The translations under genes and the position numbers were made by a program. DNA of 38,828 nt from Paracoccaceae bacterium (lineage in GTDB: Bacteria; Pseudomonadota; Alphaproteobacteria; Rhodobacterales; Rhodobacteraceae), in contig JAABTV010000035.1 in NCBI GenBank assembly GCA_011389685.1, positions 1 through 38,828 of the forward strand, in the 5' to 3' direction. Shown one piece after another: positions 6,131 through 14,371 of the stretch; the first letter of the stretch is position 1, and each line of letters starts with the position of its first letter. The notes under the pieces were generated by a model that was not told the DNA's origin, made no database searches, and saw only the letters and a list, made by a program, of their open reading frames with translations.

Positions 6131-8500
6131 TCACCGCAGGGGCGCCCCGGATGTCAGCCCCTGCACCGAGGCCGCCAGTGCATGGCGGTCGATGCGGAAA
6201 TGGCGGTAGAGGTCGCCGATGCTGCCGGTCTGGCCGAAATGCTCGACCCCGTGCGGAATGGTCCGGTGCCCGGCGACCGCGCCCAGCCAGCCCAGCGTCG
6301 CCGGGTGACCGTCGATCACCGTCACCAGCGCGCATTCACGCGGCAGATCGCCCAGCAACCGCTCGACGTGGGCCACAGCCCCGGTATTGCCGCGCGCGCG
6401 TTCGCGTTGCGCCGCCGTCCAGCCCGCGTTGAGACGGTCGGCGGAGGTGACGGCCAGAACGCCAACATCGCGCCGCGCCCCACCGATCAGGCCCGTGGCG
6501 GCAATCGCCTCGTCGGCCACGGCCCCCTGATAGGCAATCACCACCTCGCAATTCGGTCCCGGCCGGCGCAGCCAATAGGCCCCGTCGATCGCCCCCTGCC
6601 GGAACGCGTCATCACGCCGCTTGCCCGGCTGTTCCAGCGGTTTCGTGGTCAGCCGCAGATAGACCGAACCGCCGGTCTCGTCGCGCAGCCACGTCCTCTC
6701 ATCCGGGTCACCCTCACCGTCGCGTTGCAGGTAATCGAAGGCCCATTCCATGATCACCGCCAATTCGTCGGCGAAGGCGGGCTCGAAACTCGCCAGCCCG
6801 TCCTGCGCCATGCCGGTCAGTGGCGTGCCCACCGACTGATGCGCGCCGCCCTCCGGTGCCAGCGTCACGCCCGAGGGTGTGCCCGCGATGATGAAGCGCG
6901 CGTCCTGGTAACTGGCATAGTTGAGCGCATCAAGACCACGATGCACGAACGGGTCATAGACCGTGCCGATGGGGATGAGCCGCTTGCCAAACAGGCTGTG
7001 CGACAGCCCCGCCGCGCCGAGCAGCAAAAACAGGTTCATCTCGGCGATGCCCAGCTCGATATGCTGACCCTTGGGCGTGAACACCCATTTCGCGGTCGAG
7101 GGGATGCGATGCTCGATAAAGGCATCGGGCCGGGACGTGCGGGCGAAAAGCTTGCGTCGGTTGACCCAGGGCCCGAGCGACGTCGTGCCGGTCACATCCG
7201 GCGAGGTGGTGACGATCCGCGCGGCCAGTGCGCTGTCACCCTTTGCCAACTCATCGAGTATCTTTCCAAAGGCCATCTGGGTCGAGATTTCGCGGTCCCT
7301 GGCAACCGAAAGCGCGGGCGACGGCAGCTTGTCATCGGTATAGCGCCGCGCGCGCCTGGCAAAGAACGGCACCCGGGAAAGGTAGTCGCGCAATCCGTCC
7401 GCATCAGCCACCCCGGCGAAGGGCTCCCATTCCTGGCCCTCCGGGACACCCATATGCGTCTGCCACCCGGCCATCTGCGCGCGGGTCATCAGCCCACCGT
7501 GATTGTCCTTGTGCCCGGCAATCGGCGTGCCCCAGCCCTTGATCGTGTAGGCTAGGAAACAGGTCGGGCGGTCATGGTCTATCCTTGCAAAGACATCCGC
7601 CATGGTCTGAACGCAATTGCCGCCGAGATTTTCCATCAGCGCGGCCAGTTCGGCATCCGAGCGCCGGTCGATCAGGGCCGTCACATCCCCCTGATCGCCC
7701 AGATCGTCCATCAGCCGCCGCCGCCAGACCGCACCGCCCTGAAAGGTCAGCGCCGAATATTCCGCGTTGGGGCAGGCGTCGATCCATTCGCGCAGGGCAT
7801 CGCCGCCCGGCTCCTCGAAGGCCGCACGTTGCAGCGCGCCGTATTTCACCCGCACCACGTCCCAACCGAACGCGTCGAAGATCTTCTCGACCCGGCCGAA
7901 CAGCCCTTCGCGCACGATTCCATCGAGCGACTGGCGGTTATAGTCGATGATCCACCAGCAATTGCGAAGGTCGTTTTTCCACCCCTCCTGCAACGCTTCG
8001 TAGATGTTGCCCTCGTCCAGTTCCGCATCGCCGACCAGCGCCACCATCCGGCCCAGCGGCAGGTCGGCCCCCCACTCCTTTGCGGCGATGTAATCCTGCA
8101 CCAGTGACGCGAACGAGGTGATCGCCACGCCAAGCCCCACCGATCCGGTCGAGAAATCGACGTCATCCATGTCCTTGGTGCGGCTGGGATAGCTCTGCAC
8201 GCCACCAAAGCCGCGAAACGCCTCCATCCGCTCTCGGTCGAGATGACCCATCAGGTATTGCATCGCATGAAAGACCGGCCCCGCATGGGGCTTGACCGCG
8301 ACCCGGTCCTCGGGGCGCAGCGCCGAGAAGTAAAGCGCCGTCATGATCGACACCATCGAGGCCGAAGACGCCTGATGCCCGCCCACCTTGATCCCGTCGG
8401 GGTTGGGGCGGATGTGGTTGGCGTGGTGGATCATCCAGTGCGACAACCACAAGAGCCGCTGTTCAACGGTCTTGAGCTGGGCGGAATCGGTTTCGGTCAT
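6131..8500 (-). CDS. mdeB: MdeB-like 2-oxo acid dehydrogenase E1 (homodimeric type)
   Basis: A 789-residue thiamine-diphosphate enzyme of the AceE/transketolase superfamily. The ThDP/Mg motif runs from GDAELDEG (157-164) to the Asn of IDYNRQ (188), and a GGH motif (40-42) lies near the N-terminus. In Pseudomonas putida, mdeB encodes an E1 that uses the 2-oxobutyrate released by methionine gamma-lyase. The same linkage here suggests 2-oxobutyrate (or pyruvate) as substrate. It is shorter than typical AceE (about 890 residues); the missing part includes the N-terminal segment used for E2 binding in E. coli. I chose the ATG at 8500 (MTETDSAQ) because family similarity begins soon after it and an AGGAC-like site precedes it. 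The longer frame to 8677 overlaps the upstream gene and is compositionally junk. Confidence 0.8.
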   Translation of the reverse strand: MTETDSAQLKTVEQRLLWLSHWMIHHANHIRPNPDGIKVGGHQASSASMVSIMTALYFSALRPEDRVAVKPHAGPVFHAMQYLMGHLDRERMEAFRGFGGVQSYPSRTKDMDDVDFSTGSVGLGVAITSFASLVQDYIAAKEWGADLPLGRMVALVGDAELDEGNIYEALQEGWKNDLRNCWWIIDYNRQSLDGIVREGLFGRVEKIFDAFGWDVVRVKYGALQRAAFEEPGGDALREWIDACPNAEYSALTFQGGAVWRRRLMDDLGDQGDVTALIDRRSDAELAALMENLGGNCVQTMADVFARIDHDRPTCFLAYTIKGWGTPIAGHKDNHGGLMTRAQMAGWQTHMGVPEGQEWEPFAGVADADGLRDYLSRVPFFARRARRYTDDKLPSPALSVARDREISTQMAFGKILDELAKGDSALAARIVTTSPDVTGTTSLGPWVNRRKLFARTSRPDAFIEHRIPSTAKWVFTPKGQHIELGIAEMNLFLLLGAAGLSHSLFGKRLIPIGTVYDPFVHRGLDALNYASYQDARFIIAGTPSGVTLAPEGGAHQSVGTPLTGMAQDGLASFEPAFADELAVIMEWAFDYLQRDGEGDPDERTWLRDETGGSVYLRLTTKPLEQPGKRRDDAFRQGAIDGAYWLRRPGPNCEVVIAYQGAVADEAIAATGLIGGARRDVGVLAVTSADRLNAGWTAAQRERARGNTGAVAHVERLLGDLPRECALVTVIDGHPATLGWLGAVAGHRTIPHGVEHFGQTGSIGDLYRHFRIDRHALAASVQGLTSGAPLR

Positions 8501-8523
8501 GGCGTGTCCTGTCAGGTGGCATG

Positions 8524-9642
8524 TTACGTTTTCCCGAACGGCAGCGGGGCGATGCGCGTGGCCACGGCCCCCTCGTCCAGCATGATCACAAGACCCTCGG
8601 CATCGTCCACCAGATCGGCGCGGACCAGCCCCACGCCGATGGTCTGATCCAGACGCCGGGAAAAGGCGAATTCGCACACCCGCCCGACCACGGAATCCCC
8701 CAGCCCCAGCGGCACGGAACGGCCCGGCAGCGTTGGGCGCCCATCGAGGACAAGCCCCACGCGCCTGCGCGCCGGACCCTCGGCCGCAATCCGTTCCAAC
8801 GCGGCACGACCCACGAATTCATGCCCCGCCTCAAGGTCGACCATCGCCCCCAGACCCATCTCGAACGGGTTCGCCGGCCCGGTCTGCCAACGCATGTCGG
8901 CCCCGTAGGAGATCAACCCGCTTTCCAGCCGTTCGATATCGTTCGGCGCCCCCGGACCAATCCCGAACGGCGCGCCCGCCTCAACCACCATGGCCCAGAG
9001 GTCACCGCCCCGCGCGCTGTCCATCAGGTAAAGCTCGAACCCGCCCTGCCTTGACCAGCCGGACCGCGCGAGGATCAGCGGAACGCCCGCCAGCGCGGTC
9101 TCTTCAAAGGCGAAATGGCGCATTGCGCGCACGCGCTCGCCAAAAAGCGCCGCCGCCACGTCGACCGCCTTGGGCCCCTGGATTGCAAGCGGGGAGACGT
9201 CGGGTTCGGACACCCGCACATCCCAGCCCCGCTCGCGCCCGATCGCCGCTGCCCACAGGTGAATGTCGCTGTCGGCCACCGAAAGCCAATATCGATCATC
9301 GCCCAGTTTCAAGAGCACCGGGTCGTTGATCAGCCAGCCGTCGTGATCGCAAAGCGGCACATAGCGCCCCTGCCCGATCCGCGTTTTCGTCAGGTCGCGG
9401 GGCGTCAGGTATTGCGCCAGCCGCCCGGCATCCGGGCCGCGCAGTTCGACCTGCCGCTGTGCCGCCACGTCCCACATCGCGACGCCGTTCAAGAGCCGGT
9501 CATACTCGGCATCGGGGTCGCCGAAATGCCCCGGGATCAGCATGTGGTTATAGACCGAGAACCCCTGCACGCCGCTTTGAACGGTGGCGTCGAAAAACGC
9601 AGATTTTCGCAGGTTCGGACCGATGGAGATCTGAAACGACAT
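8524..9642 (-). CDS. DmdA-like, GcvT-family folate-dependent methyltransferase
   Basis: A 372-residue aminomethyltransferase-family protein. The N-terminal block (SVYNHMLIPG, then WDVAAQRQVEL and TPRDLTK), the central SPLAIQGPKA and ARSGWSRQGGFELY, and ISYGADM resemble DMSP demethylase DmdA more than glycine-cleavage GcvT. DmdA moves a methyl group from dimethylsulfoniopropionate to tetrahydrofolate. DmdA-like paralogues with other or unknown substrates are common in roseobacters, so the DMSP role is a hypothesis. It sits between mdeA and mdeB with about 24-base gaps, which argues for a function with methionine or methylated sulfur compounds. No gcvH or gcvP is nearby, arguing against a glycine-cleavage role. 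Confidence 0.75.
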   Translation of the reverse strand: MSFQISIGPNLRKSAFFDATVQSGVQGFSVYNHMLIPGHFGDPDAEYDRLLNGVAMWDVAAQRQVELRGPDAGRLAQYLTPRDLTKTRIGQGRYVPLCDHDGWLINDPVLLKLGDDRYWLSVADSDIHLWAAAIGRERGWDVRVSEPDVSPLAIQGPKAVDVAAALFGERVRAMRHFAFEETALAGVPLILARSGWSRQGGFELYLMDSARGGDLWAMVVEAGAPFGIGPGAPNDIERLESGLISYGADMRWQTGPANPFEMGLGAMVDLEAGHEFVGRAALERIAAEGPARRRVGLVLDGRPTLPGRSVPLGLGDSVVGRVCEFAFSRRLDQTIGVGLVRADLVDDAEGLVIMLDEGAVATRIAPLPFGKT

Positions 9643-9666
9643 CAGGGGGCTTTCATCTTCGAGGCG

Positions 9667-10869
9667 TCAGGCGGATTTGCTCAGCGCGGGTTGGTGCAGC
9701 GCGTGATCCAGATCGTCGATGATATCGGCCAGATCCTCAAGCCCCACCGACAGCCGGATCAACCCGTCACCGATTCCGTGCTCGGCCCGTTCCTCGGGGG
9801 TATAGGTCGAATGGGTCATCGAGGCGGGATGCTGGATGAGCGTTTCGGCGTCGCCCAACGACACCGCGCGCGCGATCAACCGCAGCCCGTTCATCATCGC
9901 GCGTCCCGCCGCCATTCCGCCCTTGAGTTCAAAGGCGATCATCGCGCCGGGCAGGACCATCTGGCGTCGCGCAAGCGCATGCTGGCCGAAACTCGCAAGC
10001 CCCGGATATTGCACGCTGGCCACCGCCGGATGCGCCTCAAGCCACTCGGCCACCGCCTGCGCGCTGGCGCAATGCCGCTCCATCCGCAAACTGAGCGTCT
10101 TGAGCCCGCGCAAGACCAGCATCGCGTTGAACGGCGCCATCACCGCGCCGGTCATGTCCTTCATGCCGAAAAGCCGGATTTCACTGATCGCCTCGGTTCG
10201 TCCGACCACCACGCCCGCGACCAGATCGCCATGCCCGCCAAGGTATTTGGTCGCAGAATGCACCACCAGATCGGCACCCAGCGCGATCGGCCGGGTCAGG
10301 AAAGGCGTCGCATAGGTGTTGTCGACAATGACCTGCGCCCCGCCCTCATGGGCGATCCCGGCCACCGCCGCGATGTCCACCAGCCGCATGTTGGGGTTGG
10401 CCGGGGTCTCGAAATAGACAACGCGGGTCTTGTCGCTCATCGCCGCCCTGAGGGTCTCGGGGTCGGTCATGTCCACATGGCGCACGGTGATGCCGAACTT
10501 GCGCAGCCCGTGATGCATGAAGGCAAAGGTGCAGCCATAAAGTGTGCGGTCCACGATCACCTCGTCCCCCGGCGCCAGCAGCGTCCAGAGAGTGGCCGCG
10601 ATCGCCCCCATCCCCGAGGCCAGCGCCAGCCCCGCCTCGGCCCCTTCAAGCGAAGCCATGCGCCGCTCCAGCAACTCGAGCGTTGGGTTCGAGATGCGAG
10701 AATAGACATGGCCGGGCCGCTCGCCCGCGAACATCTCGCCGCCCGCCTCGGCGGACTCGAAGGCAAAGGTCGAGGTCAGGTGCAGCGGCGGGGTCAGCGC
10801 GCCCTCATGCTGCAACGGGTCATGGCCGAGGTGAATGGCGCGGGTGGCAAAGCCGGGGGTCTGGGTCAT
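9667..10869 (-). CDS. mdeA: L-methionine gamma-lyase
   Basis: A 400-residue PLP enzyme of the Cys/Met metabolism family. It cleaves L-methionine to methanethiol, ammonia and 2-oxobutyrate. The PLP lysine is Lys208 in HSATKYLGGHGD, and the phosphate-binding YSRISNPT is at 56-63. TLYGCTF (109-115) carries Tyr111 and Cys113, equivalent to Tyr114 and Cys116 of the P. putida enzyme; that cysteine is characteristic of true methionine gamma-lyases as opposed to cystathionine enzymes. The C-terminal QHPASMTHSTYTPEER block also matches. AAGGAG lies upstream of the ATG at 10869. It is the first gene of a leftward operon with the DmdA-like gene and mdeB, divergent from an Lrp-type gene. Confidence 0.92.
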   Translation of the reverse strand: MTQTPGFATRAIHLGHDPLQHEGALTPPLHLTSTFAFESAEAGGEMFAGERPGHVYSRISNPTLELLERRMASLEGAEAGLALASGMGAIAATLWTLLAPGDEVIVDRTLYGCTFAFMHHGLRKFGITVRHVDMTDPETLRAAMSDKTRVVYFETPANPNMRLVDIAAVAGIAHEGGAQVIVDNTYATPFLTRPIALGADLVVHSATKYLGGHGDLVAGVVVGRTEAISEIRLFGMKDMTGAVMAPFNAMLVLRGLKTLSLRMERHCASAQAVAEWLEAHPAVASVQYPGLASFGQHALARRQMVLPGAMIAFELKGGMAAGRAMMNGLRLIARAVSLGDAETLIQHPASMTHSTYTPEERAEHGIGDGLIRLSVGLEDLADIIDDLDHALHQPALSKSA

Positions 10870-10948
10870 GTGACGATCTCCTTTTCCGACAGGTTAGCGC
10901 AGGATGAAAACCCAAGGATTGCCATTTTGACCTCCAACCTGCTATGAA

Positions 10949-10965
10949 TTGGCAGATTATGCCAA
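10949..10965. promoter_or_regulatory. candidate Lrp-type operator in the mdeA/mdeR divergent region
   Basis: The arms TTGGCA (10949-10954) and TGCCAA (10960-10965) form a perfect inverted repeat around the 5-base AT-rich spacer GATTA. It lies in the 108-base gap between the divergent mdeA and mdeR starts. Size and position fit an Lrp/AsnC-family binding site close to the regulator's own start, allowing control of both directions. Binding is inferred. Confidence 0.45.
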
Positions 10966-10977
10966 AATGAGGTCGAA

Positions 10978-11433
10978 ATGAACGACAAGGACCGCCAGAT
11001 CATCCGCGCCCTGCAACGCGACGGGCGCATGTCGAACCAGGATCTCGCCGCGGCCGTGAACCTCTCGCCCTCGCCCTGCCTGCGCCGGGTGCGCAACCTT
11101 GAGAAATCGGGCGTGATCGAGGGCTACAGCGCGCGGGTAAACGCCCGGGCCTACGGCCTTGCGATCACCGCCTTCGTGCATATCCGGCTTGAGCGGCATG
11201 ACGAGGAAACCGTGCAGAATTTCGAGCGCCGGGTTCAGGGGATGGAGGAGGTTCTGGAATGCCACGTGATGACCGGGCAGACCGATTACCAGTTGCGCGT
11301 CGTGGTCGAATCGCTGGACGCCTATGAAATCTTCATCCGCACCCGGTTGCAACGCCTCGGCGGGATCGGGTCGATCGACACCAGCTTTGCCTATGGCACG
11401 ATCAAGGACAGCGCGGTGTTCCCGGCAGGATGA
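10978..11433 (+). CDS. mdeR: Lrp/AsnC-family regulator (MdeR-like)
   Basis: A 151-residue regulator with an N-terminal winged helix-turn-helix (about 4-55, including MSNQDLAAAVNLSPSPCLRR) and a C-terminal ligand-binding RAM domain (about 65-145, including HVMTGQTDYQLRVVV). In P. putida the Lrp-like MdeR, encoded beside mdeAB, activates methionine degradation, and the same divergent arrangement is seen here. Methionine or a related amino acid is the likely effector. The gene ends 8 bases before the convergent dctM stop. The family is certain; the mdeR name rests on gene context. Confidence 0.85.
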   Translation: MNDKDRQIIRALQRDGRMSNQDLAAAVNLSPSPCLRRVRNLEKSGVIEGYSARVNARAYGLAITAFVHIRLERHDEETVQNFERRVQGMEEVLECHVMTGQTDYQLRVVVESLDAYEIFIRTRLQRLGGIGSIDTSFAYGTIKDSAVFPAG

Positions 11434-11441
11434 AAACGCTC

Positions 11442-12701
11442 TCAGCGTAGCAGGAAAAGGCTCAGCGCGGGCCAGAGGCTGACCACCGCGAGGCCAGCCA
11501 GCAGGATCGCGATGAACGGCAGGACCGCCCGCGTCACGGTCATGAAATCCTGCCGAAACGCCGTCATCGCCACAAAGAGGTTGAGACCCAGGGGCGGGGT
11601 CAGATAGCCGATTTCAAGGTTGACGATCATCATGATGCCGAAATGCACCGGGTCGATCCCGTGACTGCGCGCCATCGGCAGGAGCAGCGGGGCCAGCACC
11701 AGGACCGCCGGGGTGATCTCCATCACCGCACCGACCACCAGCAACAGCGCCATGGACAGCAGGATGAACCCGAAACGGTCGTGCACGACAGTGCTCATCC
11801 ACGTGACAAGCGACTGCGGCACCCGTTCCAGCGTGAGAAACATGTTGAGCGACAGCGCCAGCGCAAGAATCGGCAACAACGCCCCGGCCAGAAGCACGGT
11901 TTGCGCGAACGGCGCGTAAAGATCGCGCGAAGCGATTTCGCGATGGATCAGCAATTCCACCAGCAGCGCATAGGCCACCGCGATGGCCGCCGATTCGGTG
12001 GCGGTGAAATGTCCTGAATAGATGCCGCCAAGGATCACCACGGGCATGGCCAGCGACCAGATACCACCGCGCAACGCGGCCCCGATCTCGGCCATGTCCC
12101 AGGCGCCGCGCGGCCGGTCGCGGTTGACGATCAACGCATAACCCGCCATCAGAGCCGTCAGCACCAGCGCCGGGCCGATCCCGGCCAGGAACAGGTCGGT
12201 GATCGAGGATCGCGTGGCCACCCCGTAAAGGATGAGCGGGATCGAGGGCGGCACGATAATGCCCAGCGTCGCCGCCGCGCAGAGGCTGCCAAGGGCAAAG
12301 CCGTTGGAGTAACCGTTCTCGCGCAGCGCCGGATATGCAACGGGGCCGATCGCCAGGAGGGTGACGGTCGACGAGCCCGAAATCGCCGCGAAAACCGCGC
12401 AGGACAGCACCACCGCCACGCCCAGCCCCCCGGGCACCGGCGCGGTCACCGCCACCGCCAGCCGGATCATCCGCCGCGCGATCGACCCGCGCGCCATGAT
12501 GTTCCCGGCCAGGATGAACAGCGGCACCGACAGGAGCAACTCCTGATCGACCGAGAACACCATGTCCTGGATGACATCCTCGACCCGGCCCCGCCCGACC
12601 TGCGTGTAAAGCCAGATCACCGACACCGCGAAGATGAGATAAAGGTTCTGGCGCAGCGCGATGAGCGCCAGGATACCCCCGCCCAGCAGCACCCCGGTCA
12701 T
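11442..12701 (-). CDS. dctM: TRAP transporter large permease (DctM)
   Basis: A 419-residue polytopic membrane protein with about 12 hydrophobic segments and the DctM signatures FAAISGSSTVT and LGIIVPPSIPLILYG. It forms the cation-coupled channel subunit of a tripartite ATP-independent periplasmic transporter. The start at 12701 overlaps the dctQ stop by ATGA and is preferred over the longer upstream frame, whose extra residues lie in dctQ and are not membrane-like. It is the last gene of the leftward dctPQM operon and ends convergent with mdeR. Confidence 0.88.
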   Translation of the reverse strand: MTGVLLGGGILALIALRQNLYLIFAVSVIWLYTQVGRGRVEDVIQDMVFSVDQELLLSVPLFILAGNIMARGSIARRMIRLAVAVTAPVPGGLGVAVVLSCAVFAAISGSSTVTLLAIGPVAYPALRENGYSNGFALGSLCAAATLGIIVPPSIPLILYGVATRSSITDLFLAGIGPALVLTALMAGYALIVNRDRPRGAWDMAEIGAALRGGIWSLAMPVVILGGIYSGHFTATESAAIAVAYALLVELLIHREIASRDLYAPFAQTVLLAGALLPILALALSLNMFLTLERVPQSLVTWMSTVVHDRFGFILLSMALLLVVGAVMEITPAVLVLAPLLLPMARSHGIDPVHFGIMMIVNLEIGYLTPPLGLNLFVAMTAFRQDFMTVTRAVLPFIAILLAGLAVVSLWPALSLFLLR

Positions 12702-13225
12702 GCGTCGGTCTCCTCGGCCATCGGCGCAAGCCCGGGTGCCAGGGCAAAGACCAGGTGGCGCAGCCCGGATGAGGCGAAGGCCCAGGGCACCACCATCTGC
12801 ACCCACCACACCGGTATATCGAGCGACGGGCTGCGTTCGTCAAAGCCGATCGCCTCGATCACGAAGGACACCCCCGCCGCCGCCATGCCGAACGAGATCG
12901 CCGCCGCCGGCAGGTGCTGCAGCCGCGCGACCACTGCCTCGGGCAGGATACGCCCGGTCACCCCGTCAAACAGGCGCGGGCGCAGATGCCTGCCCCGCGC
13001 CGTGGTCAGCGGCAGGCCAAGAAACCCGGCCAGCACGAAGGCATAAACTGCCAGTTTCTGCGCCCCTTCGATGCCGCGCCCGGCGATCTCACGACCGGCA
13101 ACATCGGCAAAGACCACGATGGCCATGATCGCCAGGCAGGTGATCGCGACCGCCATTTCGACCCGAAAGCCAAGACCCAGGGCGCGCCGAAGCGCGCCGC
13201 CGGTCGATATGTCGTCGCCGGTCAT
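12698..13225 (-). CDS. dctQ: TRAP transporter small permease (DctQ)
   Basis: A 175-residue membrane protein with four predicted helices, the usual size and shape for DctQ. It links the binding protein to the large permease. Family features include the helix around FADVAGREIAGRGIEGAQKL and WWVQMVVPWAFA towards the C-terminus. It overlaps dctP upstream and dctM downstream, each by ATGA, so the three subunits are translationally coupled. Confidence 0.85.
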   Translation of the reverse strand: MTGDDISTGGALRRALGLGFRVEMAVAITCLAIMAIVVFADVAGREIAGRGIEGAQKLAVYAFVLAGFLGLPLTTARGRHLRPRLFDGVTGRILPEAVVARLQHLPAAAISFGMAAAGVSFVIEAIGFDERSPSLDIPVWWVQMVVPWAFASSGLRHLVFALAPGLAPMAEETDA

Positions 13226-14232
13226 TGCCCGGCGGCAACGGCGGCCTTGGCCTCGGCGATACGCGCGGCGATCTCGGCCGACGCTCCGCCCTGGGTTTCG
13301 GCCAACTCGGCCTCGAACCCATCCATCGCGGTTTCCCACGCGGCGCGCTGGGCATCATCCAGTTCCACGATCGAAACCCCGGCCTCGCCCATTTGCGACA
13401 GAATCCACTCCTGAAGCCCGCGCACTTCGTCCCGGCTGCGCGCGCGCTCGCCCTCGGGGGTTTTCATGAGCGCGGCCTGCTCTTCGGGCGGCAGGCTGTC
13501 GAACCAGCGTTTCGACAGCACCAACGCACCGAAATTGTAGGAATGATAGGTCAGCGTCAGATGCGGTGCGGCGGTAAAGAACTCGGAAAAAAAGATCGAC
13601 ACCAATTCGTTGTCGGTGCCATTGACCAGCCCGGTCTGAAGCGAGGGCAACACGTCGGTATAGGGCAGCGCCACCGCATTGGCATCCAGCCGGCGCCAGA
13701 ACCCCTGCGAGGCGGCAGTCTCGATCGCGCGGGGGCGCAGGTCGCGGGCATCCTCGGGCAGGATCACCGGGCGGTTGGCCAGGATGTGAACCCAGCCCAC
13801 TTCGAGCAGATCGACAAGGATCAGGTCACGCTCGGCAAAGAGCGGCTGAAAGGCGTCGAACAGCGCGCCGTCGATCACCGCGTCCAGCTCTTCGGCATCG
13901 GTCCACAGAAACGGTGTCTCGACCATCGCCACTTCGGGAACGACCCCGGCCAGCGCCGCGGACGAGACGAAACCGCCTTCGATCCGACCGCGCCGGATCT
14001 GCGCAAGCGTCTGCAATTCGTCGCCCAACTGCCCCGACGGATAAAGCTGCACCGCGAGCGATCCGTCCGAATTTGCCGCCACCGCGTCACGATAGCGGGT
14101 CATCGAATCGATCCATGGCGTGCCTTCGGGCGCCACCGATGCCAGGCGCACCTCGGTCTGGGCCAGCACCGGGGCAGGTGCGGTCAGCACGAACGCCGCT
14201 GTCAAAGCCACGCGGACAAATGAAAATTTCAT
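13222..14232 (-). CDS. dctP: TRAP transporter substrate-binding protein (DctP)
   Basis: A 336-residue periplasmic protein with a clear signal peptide ending around VLAQ (about residue 25). It has DctP-family features: a mature N-terminus TEVRLASVAPEGTPW, the QLGDELQTLAQIRRGRIEG block, and a LRPRAIETAASQGFW region that supplies the carboxylate-binding arginine in this family. The substrate is unknown but should be an organic acid. A strong AGGAGGAG ribosome site precedes the ATG at 14232. It heads the operon and faces a divergent TetR-MaoC-CoA ligase operon, which may share the substrate. Confidence 0.87.
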   Translation of the reverse strand: MKFSFVRVALTAAFVLTAPAPVLAQTEVRLASVAPEGTPWIDSMTRYRDAVAANSDGSLAVQLYPSGQLGDELQTLAQIRRGRIEGGFVSSAALAGVVPEVAMVETPFLWTDAEELDAVIDGALFDAFQPLFAERDLILVDLLEVGWVHILANRPVILPEDARDLRPRAIETAASQGFWRRLDANAVALPYTDVLPSLQTGLVNGTDNELVSIFFSEFFTAAPHLTLTYHSYNFGALVLSKRWFDSLPPEEQAALMKTPEGERARSRDEVRGLQEWILSQMGEAGVSIVELDDAQRAAWETAMDGFEAELAETQGGASAEIAARIAEAKAAVAAGQ

Positions 14233-14371
14233 GGTTCTCCTCCTCTTTCGCCGATTCCGCCCTTGACGCGGCCAACTCATTTTATAAAACTGACATCAAT
14301 ATTAATAATTGCCAGAAACGGCGCCTGTCAACACTTGACCTCGACCTTTGGATGCTGATCCCTGAACAACC
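14233..14371. promoter_or_regulatory. divergent promoter region, dctP / tetR
   Basis: This 139-base gap contains an AT-rich island (about 14278-14311) in a GC-rich surround. It includes the self-complementary TTTTATAAAA (14280-14289), a -10-like TATAAA for leftward transcription, and the arms TGACA (14291-14295) and TGTCA (14326-14330). It is the natural site for control of both operons by the adjacent TetR protein, but no single operator stands out. Confidence 0.4.

Noticed and set aside
9115-10947. 610-codon + strand open frame opposite mdeA and the DmdA-like gene
   Set aside because: No recognisable motif and low-complexity basic composition, while the opposite strand encodes clear enzymes with catalytic residues.
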